A stretch of 64,000 nucleotides of DNA from Pseudoxanthomonas sacheonensis (lineage in GTDB: Bacteria > Pseudomonadota > Gammaproteobacteria > Xanthomonadales > Xanthomonadaceae): NCBI RefSeq assembly GCF_010093305.1, contig NZ_PDWS01000009.1, positions 96,184 through 160,183 on the forward strand, in the 5' to 3' direction. This document shows, in pieces, positions 37,285 to 47,098 of this stretch (the stretch's first letter is position 1; each line of letters starts with the position of its first letter). The notes under the pieces are model-generated. The model was given only the letters and a program-made list of their open reading frames with translations. It searched no databases and had not been told where the DNA came from. A program made the position numbers and the translations under genes.

Positions 37285-37800
37285 TTGTCATCCATCCGTC
37301 CCTGCCCGCTTCCGGAGGTTTCGCTGTTAGGCCATTATCGCCTGCAGCAAGGCGCGTACACCGATTGCTACTACACCGAAATCGCCGGCAGCGTGAGCCA
37401 GGCCGAGTTCGTGGAGGCTTTCTACACCACTTGGGTATTCAAGCTGGAAAGGACGATCCTGAAATGGGCCGTGGCCAGGCCATCCACCGATGCGCAAGCG
37501 GCCCTGCTAGCACAAGGCGGGCTGGATGCGTTCTCCGCGTGGACCGTCGAAGACCGGCGCTCGGACCAACTGCTGCTGTGCGATATGCATGGCAGCACAC
37601 GATCATGGTTGATGACCGCACCGGCCGAATCCGGCGATGGCACGCGGTTGTATTTCGGTTCGGCGGTCGTTCCCGCCAAAGGATCGGAATCCGGAGCCGA
37701 TATCGGCACCGGATTCCGGCTGCTGCTCGGGTTCCACAAAATGTATTCGAGAATTCTGCTGAAAGCCGCCGTCGGGCGCTTGCAGACCCGCAACGCCTGA
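37285..37800 (+). CDS. Conserved hypothetical protein
   Basis: A 171-residue protein from TTG 37285, chosen because AGGA lies seven bases upstream and it avoids overlapping the previous gene. The core DCYYTEIAGSVSQAEFVEAF, then FKLERTILKW and RSWLMT, looks conserved, but I cannot name the family. No signal peptide or span is seen. It is the last gene of a three-gene run and converges on the pirin gene three bases away. Confidence 0.65.
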   Translation: MSSIRPCPLPEVSLLGHYRLQQGAYTDCYYTEIAGSVSQAEFVEAFYTTWVFKLERTILKWAVARPSTDAQAALLAQGGLDAFSAWTVEDRRSDQLLLCDMHGSTRSWLMTAPAESGDGTRLYFGSAVVPAKGSESGADIGTGFRLLLGFHKMYSRILLKAAVGRLQTRNA

Positions 37801-37803
37801 TCC

Positions 37804-38508
37804 TCACATCCGCGGCAGATCGAACACCAGCACTTCCGCACCCTGCCCTTCGGCGAGGCTTACCGAGGCTTCGTCCTGGTAAAGCAGCGCATCGCCCGCG
37901 ACCAGCTTGCGGCCGTTCGCCACGACTTCGCCGCGCGCCACATGCACGTAACCCAGCCGGCCAGGAACCAGCGTCAGATCCGCGCGTTCATCGCCATCGA
38001 ACAGCCCCGCGTACATCCGCGCATCCTGGTGGATATCGACCGAACCGTCCGCGCCATCGGGACTGACCACCAGCCGCAGCCGCCCACGTTTTTCCTCCGC
38101 GGAGAAATTCTTCTGCGCGTAAGACGGCTTCACTCCCTGCTTGGCCGGGATGATCCAGATCTGCAGGAAATGGGTCGTGCCCGATTCGCTGTAGTTGAAT
38201 TCCGAATGCTGCACGCCGGTGCCGGCGCTCATGCGCTGCACGTCGCCCGGCACGATGCTGGAACTGGTGCCCATGGAATCCTTGTGACCCAGCGCGCCGT
38301 CCAGCACGTAGCTGATGATTTCCATGTCGCGGTGGCCGTGCTCGCCGAAACCGCGGCCGGCCGCTACGCGATCCTCGTTGATGACGCGCAGCGGACCCCA
38401 GTGGACATGACTGTCGTCCTGGTAGCCGGCGAAGGAAAAGCTGTGCCAGGAATCCAGCCAGCCATGGTTGGCGTGGCCGCGTTCGCCGGCGGGTCGCAGG
38501 GTGATCAT
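37804..38508 (-). CDS. Pirin-family protein (YhhW-type)
   Basis: A 234-residue bicupin. The N-terminal cupin holds the metal ligands in FGEHGHRDMEIISYVLDG and VQHSEFNYSE. It also carries the pirin signature HSFSFAGYQDD. Relatives oxidise quercetin in vitro; the physiological substrate is unknown. It is downstream of the efflux outer-membrane gene but has its own palindrome and hairpin upstream (38545-38603), so it may be regulated separately. Confidence 0.92.
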   Translation of the reverse strand: MITLRPAGERGHANHGWLDSWHSFSFAGYQDDSHVHWGPLRVINEDRVAAGRGFGEHGHRDMEIISYVLDGALGHKDSMGTSSSIVPGDVQRMSAGTGVQHSEFNYSESGTTHFLQIWIIPAKQGVKPSYAQKNFSAEEKRGRLRLVVSPDGADGSVDIHQDARMYAGLFDGDERADLTLVPGRLGYVHVARGEVVANGRKLVAGDALLYQDEASVSLAEGQGAEVLVFDLPRM

Positions 38509-38544
38509 GTTTCGCGCTCCGATTGAGGTGTGCGCGAAGAATGA

Positions 38545-38571
38545 GGGCCTTACCCTTGTGAAGTAAGGCCC
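38545..38571. other. Hairpin between efflux operon and pirin
   Basis: GGGCCTTAC (38545-38553) and GTAAGGCCC (38563-38571) form a perfect 9-bp stem. It has no T tract. It is a possible 3' end of the efflux operon or leader structure of the pirin mRNA. Confidence 0.45.
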
Positions 38572-38587
38572 CTGGAACCGACTAATT

Positions 38588-38603
38588 GTTCTGAATTCGG
38601 AAC
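38588..38603. promoter_or_regulatory. 16-bp palindrome upstream of pirin
   Basis: GTTCTGAATTCGGAAC is a palindrome with one mismatched pair, 80 bases before the pirin start. Its size and position fit a dimeric-repressor operator. The protein that binds is unknown. Confidence 0.45.
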
Positions 38604-38642
38604 ACTGGCAGAAATATCGGCCAGACGCCCTCATTTTTGAAC

Positions 38643-40085
38643 CTATCGCGATGCCGTGCTTTCCTTCGGAACGTACTGCGGCCAACCGCCCGCCAACGCC
38701 TTGTACAACGACACCACCGCGACCGTGTTGCGCACCCTGCCCTGGGCGAACTCGTCCTCGGCCTGCAGGCTGGCGCGTTCGGCTTCCAGCACGTCCAGCA
38801 CATCGATGGCGCCGTTGTCGTAGCGCAACCGCGCGGTGGCCGTCGCGCGCGCACCGGCGGCGGCGGCACGTTCCAGGTGCGCGTTCTCCTCGGCGCTGCG
38901 GGAAACGCGGACCAGCGCGTTCTCGGTTTCCTCCAACGCCAATAGCACCGTCTGCTCGTACGCGGCCAGATCCGCAGCCGTGGCCGCATTGGCCGCCGCA
39001 ATGCGCGAGCGCACCCGCCCGACATTGAGGAAGGAACCGTCGATGCCAAGGGAGATCAGACGGGTTTCGCTATCGCGTTCGAACAGCGCGCCGGCATCCA
39101 GCGCCTGCGTGCCGATCAGCCCGCCCAGCGTGAAGCGCGGGAACAGGTCCGCGGTCGCCACGCCGATACGCGCGGTGGCCGCGCCCAGCCTGCGCTCGGC
39201 TGCGGTCACGTCGGGACGGCGGCGCAGCAAGTCGGCGGGAGTGCCTGCGGCGATGGTTTCCGGCAACGAAGGCAGCGGCGTGGCCGACTCCAGCCCGGCC
39301 AGCACGGTTTCCGGCGTCTTCCCCACCAGCACCGCAATGCGATGGGTGGCGACGGCGACCGCCGATTGCAGCGCGGGAACCCGCGAACGCGTGTTCTCCA
39401 GCTGCGTGCTGGCGCGATCCACTTCGAAACTGCTGCTCAGGCCCGCGCTGCTGCGCAGATTGATCAGCCGCAGCGTCTGGGCCTGGTTGTCGGCGTTCTG
39501 TTGCGCGATCCGCAGCTGTTCCTGCAAACCGCGCAGGCGGAAATAGGTTTCCGCCACATCGCCCACCAGCACCACCTGCGCGGCGGCCAGATCGGCTGCG
39601 CTGGCCTCGGTCTCGGCGCGCTGCGCCTCGATGCTGCGGCGGATGCGGCCGAAGAAATCCAGCTCCCACAGCGCGCTGATGCCGGCGCTGTACTGGTCGT
39701 TGTCGCGCCCCGGCCTGTCCACGCCCGGCATCTGGTCGCTGCTGCTGCGCGCATCGCTGGCTTCGGCGCTCGCGCCCAGGGTGGGCAGACGGTCGTACTT
39801 CGAATTGCGCAGCAACGCGTTGGCTTGTTCGTAGTGCGCCAGCGCGATGCGCAGATCGTGGTTGGAAAGCAGCGCTTCGTCCACCAGTTCCTCGAGCACC
39901 GGATCGCCGAAGCTGCGCCAGAACTCCAGATCCACCGCCGGCGTCGCCGCCTGTGCGGATTGCTGCGACGAGCTGTTGGAGAACTGATCGACCGCCGGCA
40001 GGTTCGGACGCACGTAGTCCGGGCCTACCGTGCAGGCCGCCAGCAACACGCTGGCGACGGCGACAGTGAGAGTACGGATCACCAT
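38643..40085 (-). CDS. RND efflux outer-membrane factor (OprM/NodT family)
   Basis: A 480-residue lipoprotein channel. The signal peptide ends in the lipobox LLAAC, followed by TVGPDYVRPNLPAVDQF, the usual start of the family. Two outer-membrane-factor repeats form the trimeric barrel and tunnel (ALWELDFFGRIRRSIEAQRA; RRRPDVTAAERRLGAATARI). It completes the tripartite pump with the adaptor and permease upstream. It overlaps the preceding SDR gene by seven bases. Confidence 0.94.
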   Translation of the reverse strand: MVIRTLTVAVASVLLAACTVGPDYVRPNLPAVDQFSNSSSQQSAQAATPAVDLEFWRSFGDPVLEELVDEALLSNHDLRIALAHYEQANALLRNSKYDRLPTLGASAEASDARSSSDQMPGVDRPGRDNDQYSAGISALWELDFFGRIRRSIEAQRAETEASAADLAAAQVVLVGDVAETYFRLRGLQEQLRIAQQNADNQAQTLRLINLRSSAGLSSSFEVDRASTQLENTRSRVPALQSAVAVATHRIAVLVGKTPETVLAGLESATPLPSLPETIAAGTPADLLRRRPDVTAAERRLGAATARIGVATADLFPRFTLGGLIGTQALDAGALFERDSETRLISLGIDGSFLNVGRVRSRIAAANAATAADLAAYEQTVLLALEETENALVRVSRSAEENAHLERAAAAGARATATARLRYDNGAIDVLDVLEAERASLQAEDEFAQGRVRNTVAVVSLYKALAGGWPQYVPKESTASR

Positions 40086-40810
40086 GGCAGCACCTCGCCG
40101 CGATGTTGGAACGTACCGGTCGGGCCGGCGGCGTCGAGCAGCGCCAGACCCACGCTGGTGCTGGCGCCGTCTACCAGTTCGAGCTGCCCGTTGCTGTTCA
40201 TGTCGGTCTTCACCGAACCCGGATCGGCGGCGTTGACCTTGATCGCGGTGTCGCGCAACTCGTAGGCCAGCTGCACGGTCCACGCATTGACCGCCGTCTT
40301 GGACACGTTGTAGGCAGGAACTTTCAAATCGTAGAGTTCCGAGCCCGGGTCGCTGTGAATCGCCAGCGAAGCGAGGCTGCTGGAAAGATTGACGATGCGT
40401 GCGGCCGGCGCGCGCCGCAACAGCGGCAGCAGAGCCTGGGTCACGGCCACCATGCCGAACAGGTTGGTGTCGAAGGTCTCGCGCCAGATTTCCAGACTCT
40501 GTTCGGAAGGCGTCTTGGCGAAGTCGTCCTTGAAGATGCCGGCGTTGTTGACCAGGATATCCAGCCGGCCGTGGCTGGCTTCGACCTGCTTGGCTGCTGC
40601 CGCGATGCTGGCGGTGTCGCTGACATCCAACGCGATGGCTTCCACCGGCAGCCCCTCCGACTTCAGCGCCTGGGCGGCCTCGCGCGCCTTGGCCAGATCG
40701 CGCCCCGCCAGCAGCGTATGCACGCCGGCGCTGGCGAGCTGGCGAACCGTTTCCAGTCCGATGCCGCGGGTTGCGCCGGTCACCAGCGCGATTTTCTGAT
40801 TGTTGCTCAT
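40079..40810 (-). CDS. Short-chain dehydrogenase/reductase (downstream paralogue)
   Basis: A 243-residue classical SDR: cofactor motif TGATRGIG, NNAG, catalytic Ser and YNVSK. It shares most of its sequence pattern with the next SDR upstream (SNN/SNT start, VRQLA.AGVHTLLAGRD, SVKTDMN/YVKTDMN, ending .LPW), so the two arose by tandem duplication. It overlaps the outer-membrane-factor gene, showing that it belongs to the efflux operon. It probably reduces a carbonyl on a toxic or signalling compound. Confidence 0.92.
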   Translation of the reverse strand: MSNNQKIALVTGATRGIGLETVRQLASAGVHTLLAGRDLAKAREAAQALKSEGLPVEAIALDVSDTASIAAAAKQVEASHGRLDILVNNAGIFKDDFAKTPSEQSLEIWRETFDTNLFGMVAVTQALLPLLRRAPAARIVNLSSSLASLAIHSDPGSELYDLKVPAYNVSKTAVNAWTVQLAYELRDTAIKVNAADPGSVKTDMNSNGQLELVDGASTSVGLALLDAAGPTGTFQHRGEVLPW

Positions 40811-40900
40811 GATCTACTCCGTTGACGCGCGCGTTGCGCGCAGGACGTTTTCACATTCTTCTGCTTGTACTGCGAACCGTTCGCACGGTCCGTCCGTTCT

Positions 40901-41635
40901 TCACCAGGGAAGGGCGTTGTCGAGATAGCGGTAGGAACCGTTGGGGCCGGCGTCGTCGATCAACGCCAATGCGACACTGGTCTTGGCGCCGTCCGGAACA
41001 TCGATCTCGCCTTCGCCCGCATTCATGTCCGTCTTCACGTAGCCCGGATGGATGGTGTTGACCTTGACCTTGCTGTCGCGCAGTTCGTAGGCCAGCTGCA
41101 CGGTCCAGGCGTTCACCGCGCTCTTGGAGACGTTGTAGGCCGGAATCTTGAAATCGTAGATGGGCGAGGAAGGATCGCTGTGCAGCGTCATCGAACCCAG
41201 CAGGCTGGACACGTTGACGATGCGTCCGGCCGGCGACTTGTGCAGCAGCGGCAGGAACGACTGGGTGACGGCAATCAGGCCGAACACATTGGTATCGAAG
41301 GTTTCGCGCCAGGCCTGCAAGGTCTGTTCGGAGATCTTCTTGCCCTGCTCGTCGCGCAGGATGCCGGCGTTGTTGACCAGGATATCGAGGTGGCCGTATT
41401 TCTTCGCCACTTCGTCCGCGGCGGCGGCGATGCTGGCCGTATCGGTCACGTCGAGGACGATCGCTTCCACCGGCAGGCCTTCGGCCTGCAGTTTCAGCGC
41501 CGCTTCGACGGCCTTGGCACGGTCGCGTCCGGCCAGCAGGGTATGCACGCCGGCCTGGGCGAGCTGACGGACGGTTTCGAAACCTATGCCGCGGGTAGCG
41601 CCGGTAACCAGTGCGGTCTTGGAGGTGTTGCTCAT
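40901..41635 (-). CDS. Short-chain dehydrogenase/reductase (upstream paralogue)
   Basis: A 244-residue classical SDR with TGATRGIG, NNAG and YNVSK. It lies between the RND permease (122-base gap) and its paralogue (90-base gap), in one orientation. The start MSNTSKTALVTG is preceded by a GGAG-type site. Substrate unknown; the operon context suggests modification of compounds also handled by the pump. Confidence 0.92.
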   Translation of the reverse strand: MSNTSKTALVTGATRGIGFETVRQLAQAGVHTLLAGRDRAKAVEAALKLQAEGLPVEAIVLDVTDTASIAAAADEVAKKYGHLDILVNNAGILRDEQGKKISEQTLQAWRETFDTNVFGLIAVTQSFLPLLHKSPAGRIVNVSSLLGSMTLHSDPSSPIYDFKIPAYNVSKSAVNAWTVQLAYELRDSKVKVNTIHPGYVKTDMNAGEGEIDVPDGAKTSVALALIDDAGPNGSYRYLDNALPW

Positions 41636-41757
41636 GGGGGATGCTCCGATTCTGGGGGGAGGAGTAGCTGATGCCGGGCGGCGGATTGGCGCCGCCCGTG
41701 CGGTCGATATGATTGGTCGCGCCGCCAACCGGCGCTATCCGTTTTCCGTTTTCGCGA

Positions 41758-44700
41758 TCAAGCCTGCACCGCGTGCGATGACGCGATCGTGGATTCGCCG
41801 TGCGTGACCAGCGGACGTCCCGACAGCTTGCGCAGCGCGACATAGAACACCGGGGTCAGGAACAAGCCGAACAAGGTCACGCCCAACATGCCCGCGAATA
41901 CGGTGATGCCAGTGACCGAACGCACCTCCGCACCGGCACCATGCGACAACACCAGCGGCACCGTGCCGGCGATGAAGGCCACTGAGGTCATCACGATCGG
42001 ACGCAGACGCAGGCGGCACGCTTCCAGTGCGGACTCGACGATGTCCTTGCCCTGCATTTCCAGCTCGCGGGCGAATTCGACGATCAGGATCGCGTTCTTG
42101 CACGCCAGGCCCATCAGCACCACCAGACCCACCTGCACGAACACGTTGTTGTCGCCGCCGGTCAGCCATACGCCGGCCAACGCGGACAGCAGCGTCATAG
42201 GCACGATCAGGATCACCGCCAGCGGCAGGGTCCAGCTTTCGTACAGCGCGGCCAACACCAGGAATGCGAGCAGCACCGCCAACGGGAACACCACCAGCGC
42301 GGCTTTGCCCTGGGTGGCCTGCTGGTAGCTCAGGTCGCTCCAGTCGATGCCCATGCCCGGCGGCAGCACCTGCCCGGCCAGTTCGGTCACCTTGGCCATC
42401 GCCTCACCCGAGGACATCACCCGCGGGTCGGCCTCGCCCAGCAGGTCGGCCGCCGGATAGCCGTTGAAGCGGATCACCGGGTCCGGGCCGTAGGTCCGCT
42501 TGATGTTCACCATCGAACCGATCGGCACCATCTCGCCGTTGGCGTTGCGCGTGCGCAGGTTGGCGATGTCTTCCACATTGTCGCGGAACTGGCCGTCGGC
42601 CTGCGCGATCACCTGCCAGGTGCGGCCGAACATGTTGAAGTCGTTGACGTAGGCCGAACCCAGGTAGGTCTGCAGCGTGTCGAACAACTCGGTCAGCGGT
42701 ACACCCTGGGCCTTGGCCTTCACCCGGTCCACTTCCGCGTCCAGCTGCGGCACGTTGGCCTGATAGCTGCTGATCGGGAAGCCCAGGCCGGGCGTCTGCG
42801 AGGCTGCGCCCTGGAACGACTGCACCGCGGTCTGCAACGCGCCGTAACCCAGATTGGTACGATCCTCGACGAACAGCGACCAGCCCGAACCGTTGCCCAG
42901 ACCCTGGATGGGCGGCGGCATCAGCGCGAACGCGAAGCCTTCCTGGATACCGGAGATCTTCTGGTTCAACTCGGCGGTGATCGCCGCTGCGCTGTTCTTG
43001 CGCTGGTCGAACGGCTTCAGGGTGAAGAACACCACGCCGTTATTGGGCGTGTTGGTGAACTGCAGCGGGTTCAGGCCGGGGAACGCGACCTCGCTTTCCA
43101 CGCCCTCGATTCCCTTCGCGATCGATGCGATCTTCTTCAACGCCGCATCGGTGCGCTCGATGGAAGCGCCCTCCGGCATCTTCACGCCCGCGATCAGGTA
43201 CAGCTTGTCCTGCAGCGGAATGAAGCCTGCCGGCACTGCCTTGAACATCACGCCCGCGCCGATCAGCAACACCACGTACACGGCGAACACCGCGCCGCGC
43301 TTTCCGAGCGCGCGCGACACCGCACCCTCGTAGCGCTTCGAATTCTTGCTGAAGAAGCGGTTGAACGGGCGGAACACCCAACCGAACAGGCGTTCGATCA
43401 AACGCGAAGGCGCGTCCTTGGCCGCGTCGTGCGGCTTCAGCAGCTTGGCCGCCAGCGCCGGCGACAGGGTCAGCGAGTTGATCGCCGAGATCACCGTGGA
43501 GATGGCGATGGTCACCGCGAACTGCTTGTAGAACTGGCCGGTCACGCCGGTCAGGAACGCCATCGGCACGAACACCGCGCACAGCACGAGTGCGATGGCG
43601 ATGATCGGCCCGGACACTTCCTTCATCGCCAGGTGCGCGGCCTCCAGCGGGCTAGCGCCCAGCTCGATGTGCCGTTCCACGTTCTCCACCACCACGATGG
43701 CGTCGTCGACCACGATGCCGATGGCCAGCACCAGGCCGAACAAGGTCAGCGTGTTGATAGAGAAGCCGAGCAGATACAACGCGGCGAAGGTGCCGACGAT
43801 GGATACCGGTACCGCGATCAACGGAATGATCGACGCGCGCCAGGTCTGCAGGAACAGGATCACCACCAGCACCACCAGCAAGGTGGCTTCCAGCAGCGTG
43901 GTCACCACCGCCTTGATCGAATCGCGCACGAAGATGGTGGTGTCGTAGATCGACTTGTATTCCACGCCCGGCGGCAGGGTCTTGGCGATCTCGTCCATCT
44001 TGGCGATCACCGAGTCGCGGATCTCCAGCGCATTGGCGCCCGGGGCCTGGAAGATGCCGATGGCCGCGGCATTCATGCCGTCCAGGCGCGCACGCAGGGT
44101 GTAATCGCCTGCGGCCAGCTCGACGCGGGCCACGTCGGACAACTTCACGATTTCGCCGGCGGCACCGCTTTTGAGCACGATGCCGTTGAACTCCTCGACG
44201 GTGCTGAGGCGGCCCTTGGCGTTGATCGGCAACAGGAAATCGCTGCCGTTGGCCATCGGTTCGGCGCCGAGCTGGCCGGCCGAAACCTGCACGTTCTGCT
44301 CGCGCACCGCACGCAGCACATCGCTGGCGGTCAGGCCGCGTGAGGCGACCTTCTCCGGATCCAGCCACAGGCGCATGGCGTAGTCGCCGCCGCCGAAGGC
44401 CTGCGCATCGCCGACGCCCGGGATCTTGGCCAGTTCGTCCTTCACGTGCAGACGCATGTAGTTGCGCAAGTACAGCGAGTCGTACTTGCCGTCGGTGGAC
44501 ACCAGATGCACCACCATCAGGAACACCGGCGACTGCTTCTGCGTGGTCACGCCCTGCCGGCGTACGTCCTCGGGCAGTCGCGCCAGCGCCTGGCTGACCC
44601 GGTTCTGCACGCGCACCGCCGCATCATCGGCGTCGACGCCGGGCTTGAAGGTGACGGTCAGCTGCAGCACGCCATCGGAACCGGCGATGGACTTGACGTA

Positions 44701-44934
44701 CATCATGTCCTCGACGCCGTTGATGGCTTCTTCCAGTGGCGTGGCCACGGTTTCGGCGATCACCTTGGGGTTGGCGCCGGGATAGACAGTGCGCACCACC
44801 ACGGAGGGCGGCACCACTTCCGGGTATTCGCCGATGGGCAGCATCGGGATCGAGATCAGGCCTGCGGCGAAGATCACGATCGACAACACCGCGGCGAAGA
44901 TCGGCCGGTCGATGAAGAATCTTGAGAAGTCCAT
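41758..44934 (-). CDS. RND efflux permease, HAE1 family (MexF-like)
   Basis: A 1058-residue inner-membrane proton/drug antiporter with twelve spans and two large periplasmic loops. It starts MDFSRFFIDRPIFAAVLSIV. The proton-relay Asp pair is in span 4 (GIVVDDAIVVVENVERH). Length and sequence are closest to the MexF/OqxB/SmeE branch, which exports chloramphenicol, quinolones and quinolone-type signals. It pairs with the adaptor upstream and the outer-membrane factor downstream. Confidence 0.94.
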   Translation of the reverse strand: MDFSRFFIDRPIFAAVLSIVIFAAGLISIPMLPIGEYPEVVPPSVVVRTVYPGANPKVIAETVATPLEEAINGVEDMMYVKSIAGSDGVLQLTVTFKPGVDADDAAVRVQNRVSQALARLPEDVRRQGVTTQKQSPVFLMVVHLVSTDGKYDSLYLRNYMRLHVKDELAKIPGVGDAQAFGGGDYAMRLWLDPEKVASRGLTASDVLRAVREQNVQVSAGQLGAEPMANGSDFLLPINAKGRLSTVEEFNGIVLKSGAAGEIVKLSDVARVELAAGDYTLRARLDGMNAAAIGIFQAPGANALEIRDSVIAKMDEIAKTLPPGVEYKSIYDTTIFVRDSIKAVVTTLLEATLLVVLVVILFLQTWRASIIPLIAVPVSIVGTFAALYLLGFSINTLTLFGLVLAIGIVVDDAIVVVENVERHIELGASPLEAAHLAMKEVSGPIIAIALVLCAVFVPMAFLTGVTGQFYKQFAVTIAISTVISAINSLTLSPALAAKLLKPHDAAKDAPSRLIERLFGWVFRPFNRFFSKNSKRYEGAVSRALGKRGAVFAVYVVLLIGAGVMFKAVPAGFIPLQDKLYLIAGVKMPEGASIERTDAALKKIASIAKGIEGVESEVAFPGLNPLQFTNTPNNGVVFFTLKPFDQRKNSAAAITAELNQKISGIQEGFAFALMPPPIQGLGNGSGWSLFVEDRTNLGYGALQTAVQSFQGAASQTPGLGFPISSYQANVPQLDAEVDRVKAKAQGVPLTELFDTLQTYLGSAYVNDFNMFGRTWQVIAQADGQFRDNVEDIANLRTRNANGEMVPIGSMVNIKRTYGPDPVIRFNGYPAADLLGEADPRVMSSGEAMAKVTELAGQVLPPGMGIDWSDLSYQQATQGKAALVVFPLAVLLAFLVLAALYESWTLPLAVILIVPMTLLSALAGVWLTGGDNNVFVQVGLVVLMGLACKNAILIVEFARELEMQGKDIVESALEACRLRLRPIVMTSVAFIAGTVPLVLSHGAGAEVRSVTGITVFAGMLGVTLFGLFLTPVFYVALRKLSGRPLVTHGESTIASSHAVQA

Positions 44935-45077
44935 GGGTGGATTTCCTGGTAACTGAAAAAAGAGAACCCGTCTTCCTGTAAAGCAGGAAGTCGAACCCTT
45001 CTCCCGCTTGCGGGGGAAGGTGCCCGAAGGGCGGATGGGGGCAAGCTTTTGCCTTTCGGGGAGGTAGCGCGAAGAGC

Positions 45078-45117
45078 ACCCCTCCCCAACCCTCCCCTGC
45101 TACGCAAGGGAGGGGGC
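45078..45117. repeat. CCCCTCCCCAACCCTCCCCT repeat, copy 2
   Basis: One base different from 20667-20707. It sits in the 191-base gap between adaptor and permease genes, next to a second hairpin CTTCTCCCGC/GCGGGGGAAG near 45000. It may tune the ratio of adaptor to permease mRNA. Confidence 0.8.
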
Positions 45118-45125
45118 TTTCATGG

Positions 45126-46328
45126 CTACTTCATCGCTACTTTCGGCGCGGGTTCTGGTGCGCCCATCGTCACGGTCTTCGCCTTCACCGGCATGCCCGG
45201 GAAGAACACCTTCTGCACGCCACTGACGATCACCTTGTCGCCGGCGGCCAGTCCGCTTTCAACGATGCGCAATCCGTCCGCGGTGCGTCCCAGTTGCACG
45301 TCCTTGCGCTGGGCCTGGCCCTTGCCGTCGACCACGTACACGTACTTGCGGTCCTGGTCGGTCAACACCGCCTTGTCGTCGATCAGCATCGCCTTGAACT
45401 CGCCGCTGCCCAGCACACGGACCCGCGCGAACAGGCCGGGCGTGAACACGCGGTCGGCGTTGTCCAGCAAGGCGCGCGCGCGGATGGTGCCGGTGGCCGG
45501 GTCGACCTGGTTGTCGAGGAAATCGACCACGCCGGTGTGCGGGAAACCGTCCTCGCCCACCAGCCCGACCTGCACCGGCACGCCTGCGCCGTTTTCGCTC
45601 GGGCGTTCGCCCTTGCGCGCCAACTCGGCGTAATGCAGGAAGGTGCGCTCGTCGGTATCGAAGTGCACGTGCATCTTGTCCAGCGACACCAGTGTGGTCA
45701 GCACGCTGGCCGAGTCGCCGGCGCTGACCAGGTTGCCGGCGGTGACCAGCGCACGGCCGGCGCGGCCGCTGATCGGCGCACGCACCTGGGTGAACTCAAG
45801 ATTCAAGCGCGCCGCGTCCACTGCGGCCTGGGCGGCGGCGACATTGGCCTGCGCCTCGGCGGCGGCCGAGCGGCGCTGCTCGTAGGACTCGGTGGAAATG
45901 GCCTGCAGCTCGGAAAGCTTCTTGGCGCGCGCCGCTTCGCTGCGGCCCAGTTCGGCCTGGCTGCGGGCGCGGGCCAGATCGGCCTGGGCGCGTGCGAGTT
46001 CGGCGCGGTAGCTGCGCGAATCGATGGTGAAGAGCACGTCGCCCTTGCGGACTTCCTGGCCTTCTTCGTAATTCACGCGTTCGATGTAGCCGGACACGCG
46101 CGGACGCAGGTCGACATTCTCCACCGCCTCCACGCGGCCGCTGAAGTCGTCCCACTGGCTGACCTGCTTGACCAGCACCGGCGCGGCGCTCACTTCGGGC
46201 GGCGGCGGCATGCCGGTTTCGGCGGCCTGGCCGCTGCAGCCGGCGATGACGGCGACGGTAAGCGCCAGCACCACGCCCAGCGCCGTGGTGCGTAGGGCAC
46301 GATTTTCGAGAAAGGAAATGGCATTCAT
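45126..46328 (-). CDS. RND efflux periplasmic adaptor
   Basis: A 400-residue membrane-fusion lipoprotein (lipobox VIAGC at about residue 31). Order: beta-barrel start, lipoyl half-motif RVSGYIERVNYEEGQEVRKG, a long alpha-hairpin (ARAQADLARARSQAELGRSE), second lipoyl half (VRAPISGRAGRALVTAGNLV), then beta-barrel and membrane-proximal domains. It connects permease to outer-membrane factor. Its ATG overlaps the upstream SDR-like gene stop as ATGA. Confidence 0.94.
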   Translation of the reverse strand: MNAISFLENRALRTTALGVVLALTVAVIAGCSGQAAETGMPPPPEVSAAPVLVKQVSQWDDFSGRVEAVENVDLRPRVSGYIERVNYEEGQEVRKGDVLFTIDSRSYRAELARAQADLARARSQAELGRSEAARAKKLSELQAISTESYEQRRSAAAEAQANVAAAQAAVDAARLNLEFTQVRAPISGRAGRALVTAGNLVSAGDSASVLTTLVSLDKMHVHFDTDERTFLHYAELARKGERPSENGAGVPVQVGLVGEDGFPHTGVVDFLDNQVDPATGTIRARALLDNADRVFTPGLFARVRVLGSGEFKAMLIDDKAVLTDQDRKYVYVVDGKGQAQRKDVQLGRTADGLRIVESGLAAGDKVIVSGVQKVFFPGMPVKAKTVTMGAPEPAPKVAMK

Positions 46329-47098
46329 TGGTTGGTCTCGTGGGTGGACAAGGGGAGAGGAAAACTGCTGAAAAGAGGACGCGGCGGCGTCAGTGCGCGG
46401 CCGGCGTCGAAACGCACCACCGGCTGCGCGCGCTCGGTACGGGTCAGCAACGACACCGCATGGCGGCCTACGGCCATGGCGCTGGGCCATTCGGCGCAGG
46501 CATTGCGCGCGTTTTCCGGCGTGCATACCGGATGGTCGACGGACAGCATCTGCACGCGCACGCCCAACGGTTGCGACTCTTCGTGCAACACGTTGGTCAG
46601 CATGCGCAACGCAGCGGCGGTGATGGAAGCGTGGCCATAGCCCGCCCAGCCTCGTTCGGCATATGGGCCGCCTATCAGGATGTAATGCGAAGCGACCTCG
46701 TTCTCGGCCAGCAGCGGCACCAGGTGGCGCGCGGCGGTCAGGTGCGGCAACAGATCCATTTCCAACTTCTGGCGCAGGAAGTCGGTGGGCTTGTCGATCA
46801 ACCGGCCGCCTTCCAGCGGACTGGCGATACTGGCGAACACCGCACGTAGCGGACGCTTGCGCTTGCGCAGGTCCGCCGCCAATTTCGCCGCGTCCTCGTC
46901 GCTGGTGATGCATCCGGTGGTCATCAGCTCCAGCGCGGGCTCGTCGGCGTAGTGTTCGGCCAGCGCCTGCATGCGCGGACCATCGCGGCCCATCGCCAAC
47001 ACCGGGCTGCCGGCTTCCAGCAACGCACCGACCACGCCGAAACCGACTGTACCGTCAGCGCCCAATACCAGGACTTCCGGGTTCAATATCCCACTCAT
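46325..47098 (-). CDS. SDR-fold protein lacking the catalytic lysine
   Basis: A 257-residue Rossmann protein. The cofactor loop is LGADGTVGFG and the fold follows SDRs to HYILIGGPY. The position of the active-site YxxxK reads Y-G-H-A-S (GWAGYGHAS), so the Lys is missing and ordinary dehydrogenase chemistry is unlikely. It is the first gene of the efflux operon, coupled to the adaptor by a 4-base overlap. It may sense or bind a nucleotide or substrate rather than catalyse. Confidence 0.75.
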   Translation of the reverse strand: MSGILNPEVLVLGADGTVGFGVVGALLEAGSPVLAMGRDGPRMQALAEHYADEPALELMTTGCITSDEDAAKLAADLRKRKRPLRAVFASIASPLEGGRLIDKPTDFLRQKLEMDLLPHLTAARHLVPLLAENEVASHYILIGGPYAERGWAGYGHASITAAALRMLTNVLHEESQPLGVRVQMLSVDHPVCTPENARNACAEWPSAMAVGRHAVSLLTRTERAQPVVRFDAGRALTPPRPLFSSFPLPLSTHETNQ

